From Salinimonas iocasae (GTDB taxonomy: Bacteria; Pseudomonadota; Gammaproteobacteria; Enterobacterales; Alteromonadaceae), in assembly GCF_006228385.1 (NCBI RefSeq), contig NZ_CP039852.1, forward strand, positions 620,001 to 684,000: a stretch of 64,000 nucleotides of DNA. The letters run 5' to 3'. The notes below the pieces were generated by a model. That model was not told the DNA's origin. It searched no databases and was given only the letters and a program-made list of their open reading frames with translations. Below, one piece after another: positions 8,890 to 18,580 of this stretch. Within the stretch, counting starts at the first letter, position 1. The number at the start of each line of letters is the position of its first letter. A program made the position numbers and the translations under genes.

Positions 8890-10230
8890 ATGATAAAAAT
8901 CAAGAAAGGTCTCGACCTCCCGATAAAGGGGGCGCCTGAGCAGAAAATTTCCGATGGAAATACTGCGACGCGCGTTGCCATTCTGGGCGAAGAATATGTA
9001 GGCATGCGTCCTACCATGCACATCCAGGTGGGTGATAAAGTGAAGAAAGGTCAGCTTCTTTTTGAAGACAAAAAGAATCCTGGCGTAAAATTCACTGCAC
9101 CTGCTGCCGGTGAAGTGGTAGAAGTTAACCGCGGTGCCAAACGTGTTCTTCAGTCTGTTGTGGTCAAAGTTGAAGGTGACGAAGCGGTTACTTTCAATAA
9201 GATTGCAGCTGATAAGCTGGCCGATTCATCACGTGAAGATTTACAGCAGGTGCTGGTAGACTCCGGGATGTGGACAGCGTTCAGAACCCGTCCGTTCAGC
9301 AAGGCGCCCGCCTTAGGTTCAACCCCTCACTCAATCTTTGTTACTGCTATGGATACCAGCCCTCTTGCTGCTGATCCTACGGTAATTATTAAAGAGCGTG
9401 AAGAGGATTTCATCAATGGTCTTAACGCACTGACCGCCTTGTCTGGTGGCAAAGTGTTTGTGTGTAAAGCGCCAGGTGCAAGCGTTGCAACCGGCAATGC
9501 CAAGGTAGATGTTGAAGAGTTTGGCGGACCACATCCGGCAGGCCTTCCAGGCACACATATCCATCATTTAGATGCTGTTGGCAATGCTAAAACGGTATGG
9601 CACATCAATTACCAGGACGTAATGGCGCTTGGTGTATTGCTGACTACCGGTGAGCTGGACAATCGCCGAGTAATCGCGCTGGGTGGACCAGCTGCAAAAC
9701 AACCACGTCTTATCCGCACTATGATTGGTGCAGATATTGACGAGCTGACTGCCAACGAAATTGATGGTGGTGAAGTGCGTGTTATCTCTGGCTCTGTACT
9801 CAATGGTACAACGGCTCAGGGTGTTCACGCGTTTCTTGGTCGTTTCCACACGCAAGTATGCGCGTTGAAAGAAGGCCGTGAGAAAAAGCTGTTCGGCTGG
9901 ATTACTCCGGGTTCTGACAAGCATTCTGTTACCCGGGCTTATCTTGGCCACCTGAGCGGTAGCAAGAAATTTGATATGACAACAACAACCAATGGTTCCG
10001 AGCGGTCTATGGTTCCAATTGGTAACTATGAACGCGTTATGCCTCTGGATATCATTCCTACGCTTCTGCTTAGGGACCTGATTTCAGGTGATACAGACAG
10101 TGCTCAGACGTTAGGTTGCCTTGAGTTGGATGAAGAAGATTTGGCGCTGTGTACATATGTATGCCCCGGCAAATACAATTATGGTCCGATTCTGCGCAAT
10201 GTATTGACCACTATTGAGAAAGAGGGTTAA
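8890..10230 (+). CDS. nqrA: Na+-translocating NADH:quinone reductase subunit A
   Basis: NqrA is the peripheral cytoplasmic subunit of Na+-NQR, the respiratory complex that oxidises NADH, reduces ubiquinone and pumps Na+ outward; NqrA is implicated in quinone binding. The 446 residues equal the Vibrio cholerae length. The start [14 protein letters not shown] at 8890 is the family N-terminus; an in-frame ATG at 8851 would add 13 spurious residues. No strong SD is seen before the ATG. It is the first gene of nqrABCDEF, three bases from nqrB. Confidence 0.97.
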   Translation: MIKIKKGLDLPIKGAPEQKISDGNTATRVAILGEEYVGMRPTMHIQVGDKVKKGQLLFEDKKNPGVKFTAPAAGEVVEVNRGAKRVLQSVVVKVEGDEAVTFNKIAADKLADSSREDLQQVLVDSGMWTAFRTRPFSKAPALGSTPHSIFVTAMDTSPLAADPTVIIKEREEDFINGLNALTALSGGKVFVCKAPGASVATGNAKVDVEEFGGPHPAGLPGTHIHHLDAVGNAKTVWHINYQDVMALGVLLTTGELDNRRVIALGGPAAKQPRLIRTMIGADIDELTANEIDGGEVRVISGSVLNGTTAQGVHAFLGRFHTQVCALKEGREKKLFGWITPGSDKHSVTRAYLGHLSGSKKFDMTTTTNGSERSMVPIGNYERVMPLDIIPTLLLRDLISGDTDSAQTLGCLELDEEDLALCTYVCPGKYNYGPILRNVLTTIEKEG

Positions 10231-10233
10231 GTC

Positions 10234-11439
10234 ATGGGTTTGAAAGCGTATTTAGAAAAAATCGAACCAAACTTTGAGCCGGGTGGAAAACACGAGAAGT
10301 GGTACGCGCTTTATGAAGCGGCGGCAACCATTTTCTACACGCCGGGTAAAGTCAATAAAGCCAGCACCCATGTTCGCGACAGTATCGACCTGAAGCGCAT
10401 CATGATCATGGTGTGGATGGCAACGTTCCCGGCCATGTTTTACGGTATGTACAACATTGGTTTTCAGGCCTCTGAAGCCATTGCTGCCGGTGCCGGTACA
10501 CTGCCAGATAGCTGGCAGGCCGCTTTGTTCACCGCATTAGGTGGTGAATTCGGTGCAGATGCAGGGTGGGGCACAATGATGTTCTACGGTGCCTGCTTCT
10601 GGCTACCTATTTACGCCACCACATTTATCGTGGGTGGATTCTGGGAAGTATTATTTGCTTCAGTGCGTAAGCACGAAGTCAACGAAGGCTTCTTCGTCAC
10701 GTCGGTTCTTTTTGCACTGACGCTGCCGGCAACGATTCCGCTTTGGCAGGTTGCATTAGGTATTACGTTCGGTGTGGTAATCGCTAAAGAAGTTTTTGGT
10801 GGTACTGGCCGTAACTTCCTGAACCCGGCACTATCAGGCCGCGCGTTCCTTTACTTCGCATATCCTGCACAAATTTCTGGTGATCAGGTTTGGGTTGCAG
10901 CTGATGGTTATTCCGGTGCGACCTGGTTGAGTAAAGCAGCATCCGGCGAGATGGATTACACCAACATGGAGCTTTGGTGGGATTCATTCTTCGGTGCGAT
11001 TCCTGGCTCTGCCGGTGAGGTATCTACGCTGGCTATCCTGATTGGTGGTCTGTTTATACTTTATATGCGAATTGCCAGCTGGAGAATCGTCTCGGGTGTA
11101 GCTATTGGTGTTGCTTTCTTTGCAACGCTGCTCAATATGATTGGCAGTGACACCAATGCGATGTTCGCAATGCCTGCGCATTACCACTTTGTTATTGGTG
11201 GTCTTGCATTCGCTATGTTCTTTATGGCTACCGACCCGGTTTCGGCTTCGTTTACTAACACTGGTAAATGGGCGTTCGGTATCTTCATTGGATTTATGAC
11301 AGTTTTGATTCGTGTGTTGAACCCAGCCTTCCCTGAAGGTGTGATGTTGGCGATTCTGTTTGCTAACCTTTGGGCACCACTGTTCGACTATTTTGTCGCA
11401 CAAAGCAATATCAAGCGGAGGGTTGCTCGTGTCAGCTAA
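10234..11439 (+). CDS. nqrB: Na+-translocating NADH:quinone reductase subunit B
   Basis: NqrB is an integral membrane subunit of about ten helices and a core part of the sodium pathway. It carries covalently bound FMN on a threonine: the SGAT motif is present, with Thr230 as the acceptor for ApbE (encoded in this locus). It also binds riboflavin in characterised complexes. The family motif [20 protein letters not shown] is intact. The 401 residues are slightly shorter than V. cholerae (415). Its end overlaps the nqrC start by 11 bases, indicating translational coupling. Confidence 0.97.
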   Translation: MGLKAYLEKIEPNFEPGGKHEKWYALYEAAATIFYTPGKVNKASTHVRDSIDLKRIMIMVWMATFPAMFYGMYNIGFQASEAIAAGAGTLPDSWQAALFTALGGEFGADAGWGTMMFYGACFWLPIYATTFIVGGFWEVLFASVRKHEVNEGFFVTSVLFALTLPATIPLWQVALGITFGVVIAKEVFGGTGRNFLNPALSGRAFLYFAYPAQISGDQVWVAADGYSGATWLSKAASGEMDYTNMELWWDSFFGAIPGSAGEVSTLAILIGGLFILYMRIASWRIVSGVAIGVAFFATLLNMIGSDTNAMFAMPAHYHFVIGGLAFAMFFMATDPVSASFTNTGKWAFGIFIGFMTVLIRVLNPAFPEGVMLAILFANLWAPLFDYFVAQSNIKRRVARVS

Positions 11440-12202
11440 GAAAGACTCTTTTGGAAAGACGGTTGGCGTTGTTGTAGCCGTCTGTCTGGTATGTTCGATA
11501 GTGGTATCTGGCGCAGCAGTAGGTTTGCGCCAGATTCAGCAAGCTAACAAAGAACTGGATAAGCAAACCAACATTCTTACCGCCGCTGGGTTGTATGAAG
11601 CGGGTATGAGTAGTGACGTGATACGCACTACTTATGAAGAAAAGGTTGAGCGCCGTTACGTCGATTTGGACACGGGCGAGTTCACCAATAAACCAGGTGG
11701 TGATGGTGCTGAGTACGATATGTACAAAGCTGCCAAACAAACTGAAATGAGCAAGAAAGTTGAAAACAGCAATGTTGGCTTTCAGCGTCGGGCGAATGTT
11801 GCCAGTGTCTGGTTGGTTAAAGACGAAAGCGATACCGTTACCCGTATCATTATGCCTGTGCATGGTAGTGGTCTGTGGGACCTGATGTATGGCTTTTTAG
11901 CGGTTGACGCGGATGGTGAAACAATCCGAGAACTGATTTATTACCAACAAGCGGAAACGCCAGGACTGGGTGGTGAAGTTCAAAACCCTAACTGGCAGGA
12001 AAAGTGGGACGGTAAAAAACTGTATAAAGATGGCGACGTAGCCATTGATGTTACTAAAAGTGCTAACCCAAGCGACCCATACGAAATTGACGCGTTATCT
12101 GGTGCTACGCTGACCAGTAACGGTGTTGAAAATACAATTCGTTATTGGGCTGGTAAGCAGGGCTTTGGTGAGTTTCTTAAAAACCAAGCCTGGCGGTCAT
12201 AA
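11429..12202 (+). CDS. nqrC: Na+-translocating NADH:quinone reductase subunit C
   Basis: NqrC has one N-terminal membrane helix (residues about 12-32) and a periplasmic domain carrying the second covalent FMN. The acceptor motif [10 protein letters not shown] is present with the threonine at about residue 227. The GTG at 11429, with GGAGGG six bases upstream inside the end of nqrB, gives 257 residues, exactly the family length. The longer reading frame from 11360 lies in nqrB coding sequence and is rejected. Confidence 0.96.
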   Translation: MSAKKDSFGKTVGVVVAVCLVCSIVVSGAAVGLRQIQQANKELDKQTNILTAAGLYEAGMSSDVIRTTYEEKVERRYVDLDTGEFTNKPGGDGAEYDMYKAAKQTEMSKKVENSNVGFQRRANVASVWLVKDESDTVTRIIMPVHGSGLWDLMYGFLAVDADGETIRELIYYQQAETPGLGGEVQNPNWQEKWDGKKLYKDGDVAIDVTKSANPSDPYEIDALSGATLTSNGVENTIRYWAGKQGFGEFLKNQAWRS

Positions 12203-12213
12203 GGGGTATTATC

Positions 12214-12846
12214 GTGGCAGACGCAAAAGAAATGAAACAGGTCCTCTTTGGACCGATTCTGGACAACAACCCGATTGCCTTGCAGGTACTGGGTATTTGT
12301 TCAGCACTCGCAATTACTACCAAGCTTGAAACAGCTTTGGTTATGTCTCTGGCGCTTACCAGCGTTGTGGCATTTTCTAATTTATTTATTTCACTGATTC
12401 GTAACCAGATTCCATCAAGTGTTCGAATCATAATTCAAATGACTATCATCGCATCACTGGTAATCGTCGTTGACCAGATTCTGCGAGCTTACACCTATGA
12501 GGTATCGAAGCAGCTTTCGGTCTTCGTGGGCCTGATCATCACGAACTGTATCGTGATGGGACGTGCAGAAGCCTACGCGATGAAGAGCCCACCTCTACTG
12601 AGCTTCCTTGACGGAATCGGAAATGGTCTGGGTTACTCTTTCATTCTGATTTGTATCGGTATCATTAAAGAGTTGTTCGGTTTCGGTACTATTCTGGGTT
12701 TCGAAATTCTGCCAGTAGTCCAAAACGGTGGCTGGTATCAGGGTAACGGTTTGTTAATCCTTCCGTTTAGTTCGTTCTTCCTGATTGGCGGTATGGTGTG
12801 GTTAATTCGTACCATTCGTCCAGAGCAAGTAGAGCCTAAGGAGTAA
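12214..12846 (+). CDS. nqrD: Na+-translocating NADH:quinone reductase subunit D
   Basis: This 210-residue integral membrane subunit has about six helices and resembles RnfE. Together with NqrE it forms an inverted-topology pair that holds a 2Fe-2S centre in the membrane; the cysteines in the segments GICSA and [11 protein letters not shown] fit this. The start codon is GTG at 12214 with AAGGGGT upstream. It is spaced 11 bases after nqrC and three bases before nqrE. Confidence 0.97.
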   Translation: MADAKEMKQVLFGPILDNNPIALQVLGICSALAITTKLETALVMSLALTSVVAFSNLFISLIRNQIPSSVRIIIQMTIIASLVIVVDQILRAYTYEVSKQLSVFVGLIITNCIVMGRAEAYAMKSPPLLSFLDGIGNGLGYSFILICIGIIKELFGFGTILGFEILPVVQNGGWYQGNGLLILPFSSFFLIGGMVWLIRTIRPEQVEPKE

Positions 12847-12849
12847 GAC

Positions 12850-13458
12850 GTGGAACATTATATTTCTCTATTTGTTCGCTCAATTTTTATTGAGAACATG
12901 GCATTGTCCCTGTTCCTGGGGATGTGTACGTTCCTGGCTGTATCTAAGAAAATTAAAACAGCCATGGGTCTGGGTGCAGCGGTAATCGTAGTACTGGGTA
13001 TCTCAGTACCGGTTAACCAGGTTATCTACGTTAATGTACTGGCGCCAGGTGCGCTTGCATGGGCAGGATTTCCGGACGCTGACCTGAGCTTCCTGAACTT
13101 CCTGACGTTTATCGGTGTTATCGCAGCATTGGTACAGATTCTTGAAATGAGTCTGGATAAGTTTTTCCCGGCGCTTTATAACGCCCTGGGTATCTTCCTG
13201 CCGCTGATTACCGTTAACTGTGCGATCTTCGGTGGTGTTGCATTCGCTGTTCAGCGTGAATACAACTTCGGTGAAAGTATTGTCTACGGCGTTGGTTCCG
13301 GTGTTGGTTGGGCATTGGCCATTGTGCTACTGGCTGCAGTTCGTGAAAAACTTAAGTACGCTGACATGCCGGATGGTGTGCGTGGACTGGGTTCTGTCTT
13401 TATGATCGCGGGTTTGATGGCGCTGGGTTTCCAGTCGTTCACCGGCATCGCGCTGTAA
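12850..13458 (+). CDS. nqrE: Na+-translocating NADH:quinone reductase subunit E
   Basis: This 202-residue integral membrane subunit with about six helices is homologous to RnfA and partners NqrD. Conserved segments [11 protein letters not shown] and [12 protein letters not shown] contain the cysteines matching those of NqrD. Translation starts at GTG (12850), three bases after the nqrD stop, with AAGGAG upstream. [19 protein letters not shown] is the expected N-terminus. Confidence 0.97.
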   Translation: MEHYISLFVRSIFIENMALSLFLGMCTFLAVSKKIKTAMGLGAAVIVVLGISVPVNQVIYVNVLAPGALAWAGFPDADLSFLNFLTFIGVIAALVQILEMSLDKFFPALYNALGIFLPLITVNCAIFGGVAFAVQREYNFGESIVYGVGSGVGWALAIVLLAAVREKLKYADMPDGVRGLGSVFMIAGLMALGFQSFTGIAL

Positions 13459-13477
13459 TTAGCTAAGGAGCATAGAA

Positions 13478-14707
13478 ATGAGTGTTGAAGTATTCCTTGG
13501 CGTCGGCATGTTTATTGTCATCGTACTGGCGCTGGTATTCATCATCATGTTTGCCAAATCAAAATTGGTACCCACTGGTGATGTAGAAATTCTGATCAAC
13601 GATGATCCTGATAAAGCCATTAAAACACAGCCCGGCGGTAAGCTATTGGGCGCATTGGCTGAAGCAGGTATTTTCGTATCATCAGCCTGTGGTGGCGGTG
13701 GTTCGTGTGGTCAGTGCCGCGTAGATATCAAATCTGGTGGTGGTGAGATCCTGCCAACTGAGCTTGACCACATTACTAAGCGTGAAGCTCGTGAAGGTTG
13801 CCGTCTGTCATGTCAGGTTGCTGTTAAACAGGACATGGAGATAGAGCTACCTGAAGAAGTGTTTGGTATTAAGAAGTGGGACTGTGAGGTTATCTCGAAT
13901 GACAACCAGGCCACCTTTATTAAAGAACTTAAACTGAAAATTCCTAACGGCGAGAGCGTTCCGTTCCGCGCGGGTGGTTATATTCAGATTGAGGCGCCGC
14001 CACATCACGTTAAATACAAAGACTATGATATTCCAGACGAATATCATGGTGATTGGGAACGTTTTGGCTTCTTTGATATCGAATCAAAAGTTGATGAAGA
14101 AGTTATCCGCGCTTACTCAATGGCCAACTATCCAGAAGAAGAAGGGATTATTATGCTTAACGTGCGTATCGCTACGCCGCCGCCTAATAATCTGAGCTTG
14201 CCTGCTGGTAAAATGTCTTCTTACATCTGGAGCCTTAAAGAGGGTGATAAAGCCACCATTTCCGGACCGTTTGGCGAATTCTTCGCTAAGGAAACAGATA
14301 ACGAGATGATTTTCGTTGGTGGTGGTGCTGGTATGGCGCCAATGCGCTCACACATTTTTGACCAGCTTCGCCGGATTAAAACAGATCGTAAGATTTCATT
14401 CTGGTACGGTGCACGTTCTCTGCGTGAAATGTTCTATACCGAAGATTTCGACGAGCTGGCTGAAGAGAATGATAACTTTGAGTGGCATGTAGCCTTATCT
14501 GACCCGCAGCCAGAAGATAACTGGGAAGGGTACACCGGCTTCATTCACCAGGTGTTACTTGAGAATTATCTTAAGGACCACCCGGCACCTGAAGACTGCG
14601 AATTCTACATGTGTGGTCCACCTATGATGAACGCTGCAGTAATCAACATGCTTAAAGACCTTGGTGTCGAAGATGAAAATATCATGCTTGATGACTTCGG
14701 TGGCTAA
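13478..14707 (+). CDS. nqrF: Na+-translocating NADH:quinone reductase subunit F
   Basis: NqrF is the NADH-oxidising entry subunit. It has an N-terminal membrane helix (about 4-26), a 2Fe-2S ferredoxin domain with [10 protein letters not shown] (Cys71, 77, 80; fourth Cys near 112), an FAD-binding domain with RAYSMANYP, and an NADH-binding domain with [12 protein letters not shown] and a terminal CGPPMMN segment. The 409 residues are normal. AAGGAG lies before the ATG. A hairpin terminator after the stop separates it from apbE, which may therefore be expressed at a lower level or from its own promoter. Confidence 0.98.
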   Translation: MSVEVFLGVGMFIVIVLALVFIIMFAKSKLVPTGDVEILINDDPDKAIKTQPGGKLLGALAEAGIFVSSACGGGGSCGQCRVDIKSGGGEILPTELDHITKREAREGCRLSCQVAVKQDMEIELPEEVFGIKKWDCEVISNDNQATFIKELKLKIPNGESVPFRAGGYIQIEAPPHHVKYKDYDIPDEYHGDWERFGFFDIESKVDEEVIRAYSMANYPEEEGIIMLNVRIATPPPNNLSLPAGKMSSYIWSLKEGDKATISGPFGEFFAKETDNEMIFVGGGAGMAPMRSHIFDQLRRIKTDRKISFWYGARSLREMFYTEDFDELAEENDNFEWHVALSDPQPEDNWEGYTGFIHQVLLENYLKDHPAPEDCEFYMCGPPMMNAAVINMLKDLGVEDENIMLDDFGG

Positions 14708-14727
14708 ATCGAGTTAACAGAATGATA

Positions 14728-14753
14728 AAGGGGGCGGCGACGCCCCTTTTTTT
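14728..14753 (+). terminator. Terminator after nqrF
   Basis: The stem GGGGCG / CGCCCC with a GCGA loop is followed by seven T residues. It sits between nqrF and apbE and could trim the transcript so that the maturation genes are made at lower level. Confidence 0.85.
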
Positions 14754-14769
14754 ATGTAAGGAAGTGGTA

Positions 14770-15792
14770 GTGTTTAAATCAGTGTATATGGCAATGCTGT
14801 TGTCTTTCAGCATGCTTCTTACCGCCTGTAGCGAAGACAAGATGCCAGTGGTTCACTTGCAGGGTGAAACCATGGGCACAACCTACAATGTTAAGTATGT
14901 GGTACCGGAAGGTAGCGAGCCGCAATCGGATCTTAAGAAAAAAATTGATAAAAGGTTGAATGAAATAAACGCATTGATGTCTACCTACGACACAGGTTCA
15001 GAGCTTTCGCGTTTTAATCAGAACCGTTATACAAAACCTTATCCGGTCTCAGCGGAAACCCTGACAGTGGTCAACGAAGCACTACGTTTGGGCGATATGA
15101 GCAATAATGTTCTGGACGTTACGGTTGGTCCTCTGGTGAACTTATGGGGCTTCGGGCCTAATAAGCGTCCGGAAACAGTACCTACAGAACAACAAATAAA
15201 CGATGTACGAGCATACGTTGGTCTTGATAAAATAAGCACGACCGACACCGCTTTATTAAAGTCGCACCCTATGGTGTATGTCGACTTATCCACTATTGCC
15301 AAAGGCTACGGCGTTGATCAGGTGGCCGCAATTCTTGAACAGCAGGAAATACATAATTTTCTGGTCGAGATCGGCGGTGAGATGCGCCTTAAGGGTCACC
15401 GCGGGAATGGCGATGAATGGCTGGTCGCCATTGAAAAGCCGGTAACAACAGAGCGTGCAGTACAAAAAATCCTTTCTGTTGGCACCAACGCAATAGCAAC
15501 ATCCGGTGATTACAGAAATTACTATGAGCAGGAAGGGAAGCGTTACTCTCATTTAATCGATCCCAGAACAGGCAAGCCTATTACGCATAGCCTTGTCGCG
15601 GTCACAGTGGTTTCGCCTTCGTCAATGACAGCAGATGGTCTGGCGACTGCGCTCATGGTAATGGGATGGGACGAAGCCCGTAGCCTGGCCGAAAAGGAGG
15701 ACCTGGCGGTGCTGCTAATCAGAAAAACGGATGATGGGTTTGAAGAATATGTATCTCCTGCTTTCGAGCAGGTGGTAGATGTACGAAATTAA
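14770..15792 (+). CDS. apbE: FAD:protein FMN transferase ApbE
   Basis: ApbE is a Mg-dependent flavin transferase that moves FMN from FAD onto threonines of target proteins, here NqrB Thr230 and NqrC Thr227. The protein is a lipoprotein of about 340 residues: a hydrophobic N-terminus ends in the lipobox LLTAC. The motifs GETMGTTYNVKY and HLIDPRTGKPI are typical. The GTG at 14770 is chosen because AAGGAA lies seven bases upstream and the in-frame ATG at 14722 falls inside the nqrF terminator. Location directly after nqrF is conserved and fits its role. Confidence 0.95.
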   Translation: MFKSVYMAMLLSFSMLLTACSEDKMPVVHLQGETMGTTYNVKYVVPEGSEPQSDLKKKIDKRLNEINALMSTYDTGSELSRFNQNRYTKPYPVSAETLTVVNEALRLGDMSNNVLDVTVGPLVNLWGFGPNKRPETVPTEQQINDVRAYVGLDKISTTDTALLKSHPMVYVDLSTIAKGYGVDQVAAILEQQEIHNFLVEIGGEMRLKGHRGNGDEWLVAIEKPVTTERAVQKILSVGTNAIATSGDYRNYYEQEGKRYSHLIDPRTGKPITHSLVAVTVVSPSSMTADGLATALMVMGWDEARSLAEKEDLAVLLIRKTDDGFEEYVSPAFEQVVDVRN

Positions 15793-15813
15793 TTTCAGGT
15801 AAAAGGTGTATTC

Positions 15814-16047
15814 ATGAGTACCTTCATTTTAGCTTTTGTTTTTTTCCTAGCGATGGTTCTGGCCATGGCGGTGGGTTACTTGGTGCAAAAGAAAACTATC
15901 TCGGGAAGTTGCGGCGGACTGGGTGCGCTGGGTATTGAAAAAGCCTGTGATTGTCCTGAACCGTGCGATCGTAAAAAGGCGCGTCAGGAAAAGCAGGAAG
16001 CCAGAGAGAGAAAGCTCAAGGAGTGGAAGGACAATCAAATTCTTTAA
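15814..16047 (+). CDS. nqrM: Na+-NQR maturation protein NqrM
   Basis: This 77-residue protein (DUF539 family) is needed for assembly of Na+-NQR, probably supplying iron to the NqrD/NqrE cysteine site. One N-terminal membrane helix (residues about 3-24) is followed by a cysteine-rich tail with SCGGLGALG and CDCPEPCDRKK, and then a lysine-rich end. AAAGGTG precedes the ATG. It lies 21 bases after apbE and ends at a strong hairpin, closing the locus. Confidence 0.95.
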   Translation: MSTFILAFVFFLAMVLAMAVGYLVQKKTISGSCGGLGALGIEKACDCPEPCDRKKARQEKQEARERKLKEWKDNQIL

Positions 16048-16050
16048 CGT

Positions 16051-16074
16051 AACGGCGAGGCGACTCGCCGTTTT
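16051..16074 (+). terminator. Terminator closing the nqr locus
   Basis: The 9-bp stem AACGGCGAG / CTCGCCGTT with a GCGA loop is followed by T residues, four bases after the nqrM stop. Confidence 0.88.
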
Positions 16075-16270
16075 ACGTTCTTCGCAGTGTATGCATATCA
16101 GGTTTTCTGTGTCACCATGACAACTCATTTTGATACCTAGTCTCGTTCGCGGTGACATCACATCTCCGCTTTATCCGTTCGAAAGAACCACTTCAAAATG
16201 AACACTTTGACTCGCTGTGCGTATAGTCTATTCGCATCACCTGTTTCATCTGTTTATATTGAGCGAAAAC

Positions 16271-16774
16271 ATGCCTGATATCCCGCATATGAATAATGAA
16301 GCTGAACGCATTGAAGCATTGCGAAAGCTTAATATCCTCGACACGCCTCCCGAAGCGCGCTTCGACGTTATTACTCACCAGGCGCAACAGGAGTTTGAGT
16401 GCAAAACCTGTCTGATAAGTCTGGTGGCTGAAGATCGTCAGTGGTTTAAGTCCCGCCAGGGACTTACTGTTAACGAAACGCCCCGTAATGTTTCATTCTG
16501 TACGTATGCTATTGCCGAAGAAGAGTACCTTATTGTCCCTGATACCCATGCTGATTTCAGGTTTAAGAACAACATACTGGTGAAAGGCGAACCCTACATA
16601 CGTTCTTATGCAGGAATGATTCTTCATTCACCGGATGGCTATGAAATCGGTACGTTTTGTCTGATCCATGATGATGTCAAACATTACAGTGAGGCGCAGA
16701 TCAACCGCCTCAGGCAGTACGCCCGAATTGTTGAGCTTGAAATGATTGCTAATCCTGAGTTTGGTGGGCGCTGA
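16271..16774 (+). CDS. GAF domain-containing protein
   Basis: This 167-residue protein is essentially one GAF domain preceded by a short helix. The opening EAERIEALRKLNILDTPPEARFD and the core segments DRQWFKSRQGL and ETPRNVSFCTYAI are typical of GAF domains that usually sit at the front of diguanylate cyclases or histidine kinases. Here no output domain follows, so it may be a stand-alone sensor. The ATG at 16271 is preferred over one at 16217, although the SD is weak. The ligand is unknown. Confidence 0.85.
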   Translation: MPDIPHMNNEAERIEALRKLNILDTPPEARFDVITHQAQQEFECKTCLISLVAEDRQWFKSRQGLTVNETPRNVSFCTYAIAEEEYLIVPDTHADFRFKNNILVKGEPYIRSYAGMILHSPDGYEIGTFCLIHDDVKHYSEAQINRLRQYARIVELEMIANPEFGGR

Positions 16775-16874
16775 TTTAATCATCGGTCTGTGATACCTTA
16801 ATTTATCAGTTCCTGCTTACAGCAATATTTAATCTGACGGTAGATGCAAAGCTGCATTAGCCATTGTACAATGC

Positions 16875-16890
16875 CTGTCTATTCATACAG
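16875..16890. promoter_or_regulatory. dinB: LexA (SOS) box upstream of dinB
   Basis: CTGTCTATTCATACAG matches the CTGT-N8-ACAG LexA consensus exactly and ends 14 bases before the dinB start. A possible -10 element TACAAT (16867-16872) immediately precedes it, so bound LexA would cover the promoter. Confidence 0.85.
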
Positions 16891-16904
16891 GTTGGTATGC
16901 CCAT

Positions 16905-17981
16905 TTGCGTAAAATCATTCATGTCGATATGGATTGCTTTTATGCCGCAGTTGAAATGCGGGATAATCCGGCCCTACGCGATATTCCTATCGCAATAGGC
17001 GGGAGTTCTGATCGCCGCGGGGTGATTTCCACCTGTAACTATCCAGCCCGTAAATACGGTGTGCGCTCTGCAATGGCAACCGCCTATGCGATGCGTTTAT
17101 GCCCTGACTTAGTGCTGGTTAAAGGAAGAATGGACGTTTACGTACAGGAATCTCAGAAAATACGGGCTATCTTTTCTGATTATACCGATTTGATTGAGCC
17201 GCTGTCCCTGGATGAGGCGTATCTGGACGTGTCCGGTTCGGCTCATTGCAACGGCAGTGCTACGCTTATTGCTGAAACTATTCGTGAACGAATACGCAAT
17301 GAGTTGGGGCTGACCGCCTCGGCCGGTGTGGCATCGTGTAAATTTGTGGCCAAAGTCGCCAGCGATGAAAATAAGCCTGATGGTATTTGTGTGATTACAC
17401 CGGACAAACTCGATGAGTTTGTAAAAACTATGCCGCTGGGAAAGATTCCGGGGGTGGGGAAGGTTACTTTGCAAAAGCTACATCGCATGGGGCTTAGCAC
17501 GTGTGATGATATCCGACAGTACCCGTTTGAACGTATTCAGAAAGAGCTGGGCAAATTTGGCTCTGTACTCTGGGATCGTGCGCACGGGGTTGATGAGCGC
17601 CCCGTTAATGTGACCCGAAAGCGTAAATCTATCGGTGTTGAACGCACGCTGCATGAGGATATCCACACGTTAGACGAATGCAGGGAGATGCTGCCAAAGC
17701 TTCTTGAGAAGCTTCACGAACGCGTAAAAAATCATGAGGCTAAGCATACAAAGGGAAAGCCCATCCGCATACGCACGCAAGGGGTGAAACTCAAGTTCAG
17801 TGATTTTCAGCTGACCACGGTAGAGAACCGTCATCACAAACTCGATGACATATTTTTTGATGAATTGCTTCAACAGGCATATCAACGTGCTGGTGACAGA
17901 GGGATTAGGTTAGTCGGCCTGCATATCGGGCTGGCGGAGGCGACGCCTGTTGAGCAACTGACTTTACCACTGGATGAATAA
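16905..17981 (+). CDS. dinB: DNA polymerase IV
   Basis: This 358-residue Y-family translesion polymerase lacks proofreading and is induced by DNA damage. The N-terminal motif HVDMDCFYAAVEMRD holds the first catalytic aspartates, and SLDEAYLDVSG holds the second acidic pair near residue 103. Helix-hairpin-helix and little-finger domains follow, and the C-terminus QLTLPL resembles a beta-clamp binding motif. The family N-terminus MRKIIHVDMD corresponds to a TTG start at 16905; the nearby ATG at 16897 is out of frame. The LexA box upstream marks SOS control. The next gene begins directly after the stop. Confidence 0.96.
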   Translation: MRKIIHVDMDCFYAAVEMRDNPALRDIPIAIGGSSDRRGVISTCNYPARKYGVRSAMATAYAMRLCPDLVLVKGRMDVYVQESQKIRAIFSDYTDLIEPLSLDEAYLDVSGSAHCNGSATLIAETIRERIRNELGLTASAGVASCKFVAKVASDENKPDGICVITPDKLDEFVKTMPLGKIPGVGKVTLQKLHRMGLSTCDDIRQYPFERIQKELGKFGSVLWDRAHGVDERPVNVTRKRKSIGVERTLHEDIHTLDECREMLPKLLEKLHERVKNHEAKHTKGKPIRIRTQGVKLKFSDFQLTTVENRHHKLDDIFFDELLQQAYQRAGDRGIRLVGLHIGLAEATPVEQLTLPLDE

Positions 17982-18212
17982 ATGGAATCAATAATTAAGC
18001 CGGGGATTTACCTGCACTATAAGGGACAATATTACCGGGTGTATGAGGTAGCCCGTCATTCTGAAGATGAGAGTCTCTACGTTGTTTACAGGCCGGAATA
18101 TGGTGAGAAGTCGCTGTGGATAAGACCGCTTAGTATGTTTTGCGAGACTGTCGAAGTAAACGGGGAGCGCATGCCGCGTTTTTCCTATGTAAAACCTTTA
18201 GAAGATGGTTGA
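17982..18212 (+). CDS. DUF1653 domain-containing protein
   Basis: This 76-residue protein is a single DUF1653 domain, recognised by PGIYLHYKGQYYRVYEVARHS and VVYRPEYGEKSLWIRPLSMF. The ATG abuts the dinB TAA with no gap, so it is likely co-transcribed and translationally coupled, and would be SOS-controlled as well. Its function is unknown; the small beta-rich fold is often found as a stand-alone protein in proteobacteria. Confidence 0.88.
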   Translation: MESIIKPGIYLHYKGQYYRVYEVARHSEDESLYVVYRPEYGEKSLWIRPLSMFCETVEVNGERMPRFSYVKPLEDG

Positions 18213-18580
18213 TATGTCCTTTGGGACATAGTTGGAACGCTGAGGCCATACAAAGCTACCTGCTTAAGAAATTGTGTCGCTAAATATGACACAAGTGTAT
18301 GGCACCAATCGAATTTCTCCACTCTCGTTAGACACAAAGCTATGCGCTACATGTTAGGCCAGGGGGTGACTATTTCAGCGTACTGTTTTAGCGCTCTGTT
18401 CGCCAGAATTAGCTGCTCCTCCAACTCCAGCTGAAGGTCACCTGGGCTCAGGTTTGTGAATGGGAAATACACCGGCGAAATAGGTGCCTGCATAACGGTA
18501 AACAAACATAACAAACTGATCTGTTCAAAGTTTCTGCACATAAAGGTTACTAGATATTATTTAACCAAGTAGCCAAAGCC
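18213..18580. other. Intergenic region with a hairpin and one weak minus-strand ORF
   Basis: A 7-bp hairpin (TATGTCC / GGACATA, 18213-18230) directly follows the DUF1653 stop but lacks a T-run. On the minus strand, 18347-18541 could encode 64 residues. Its central part (SPGDLQLELEEQLILANRA) looks protein-like, but there is no SD and no family is recognised. I see no other feature. Confidence 0.4.

Noticed and set aside
9568..9951. 127-residue frame antisense to nqrA, with similar long antisense frames in nqrB (10984-11403) and in the lipoprotein gene at the right edge (63471-63872)
   Set aside because: They lie wholly within well-supported genes on the other strand and have Cys/Arg/Ser-rich products typical of shadow frames.
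11360..11428. Longer nqrC starting in nqrB
   Set aside because: The added residues do not match the family, and GTG at 11429 has an SD and gives the canonical 257 residues.
18347..18541. 64-residue minus-strand reading frame between the DUF1653 and MBL genes
   Set aside because: Its composition is partly protein-like, but there is no SD, no recognised family and no operon context. It is mentioned only in the intergenic entry.
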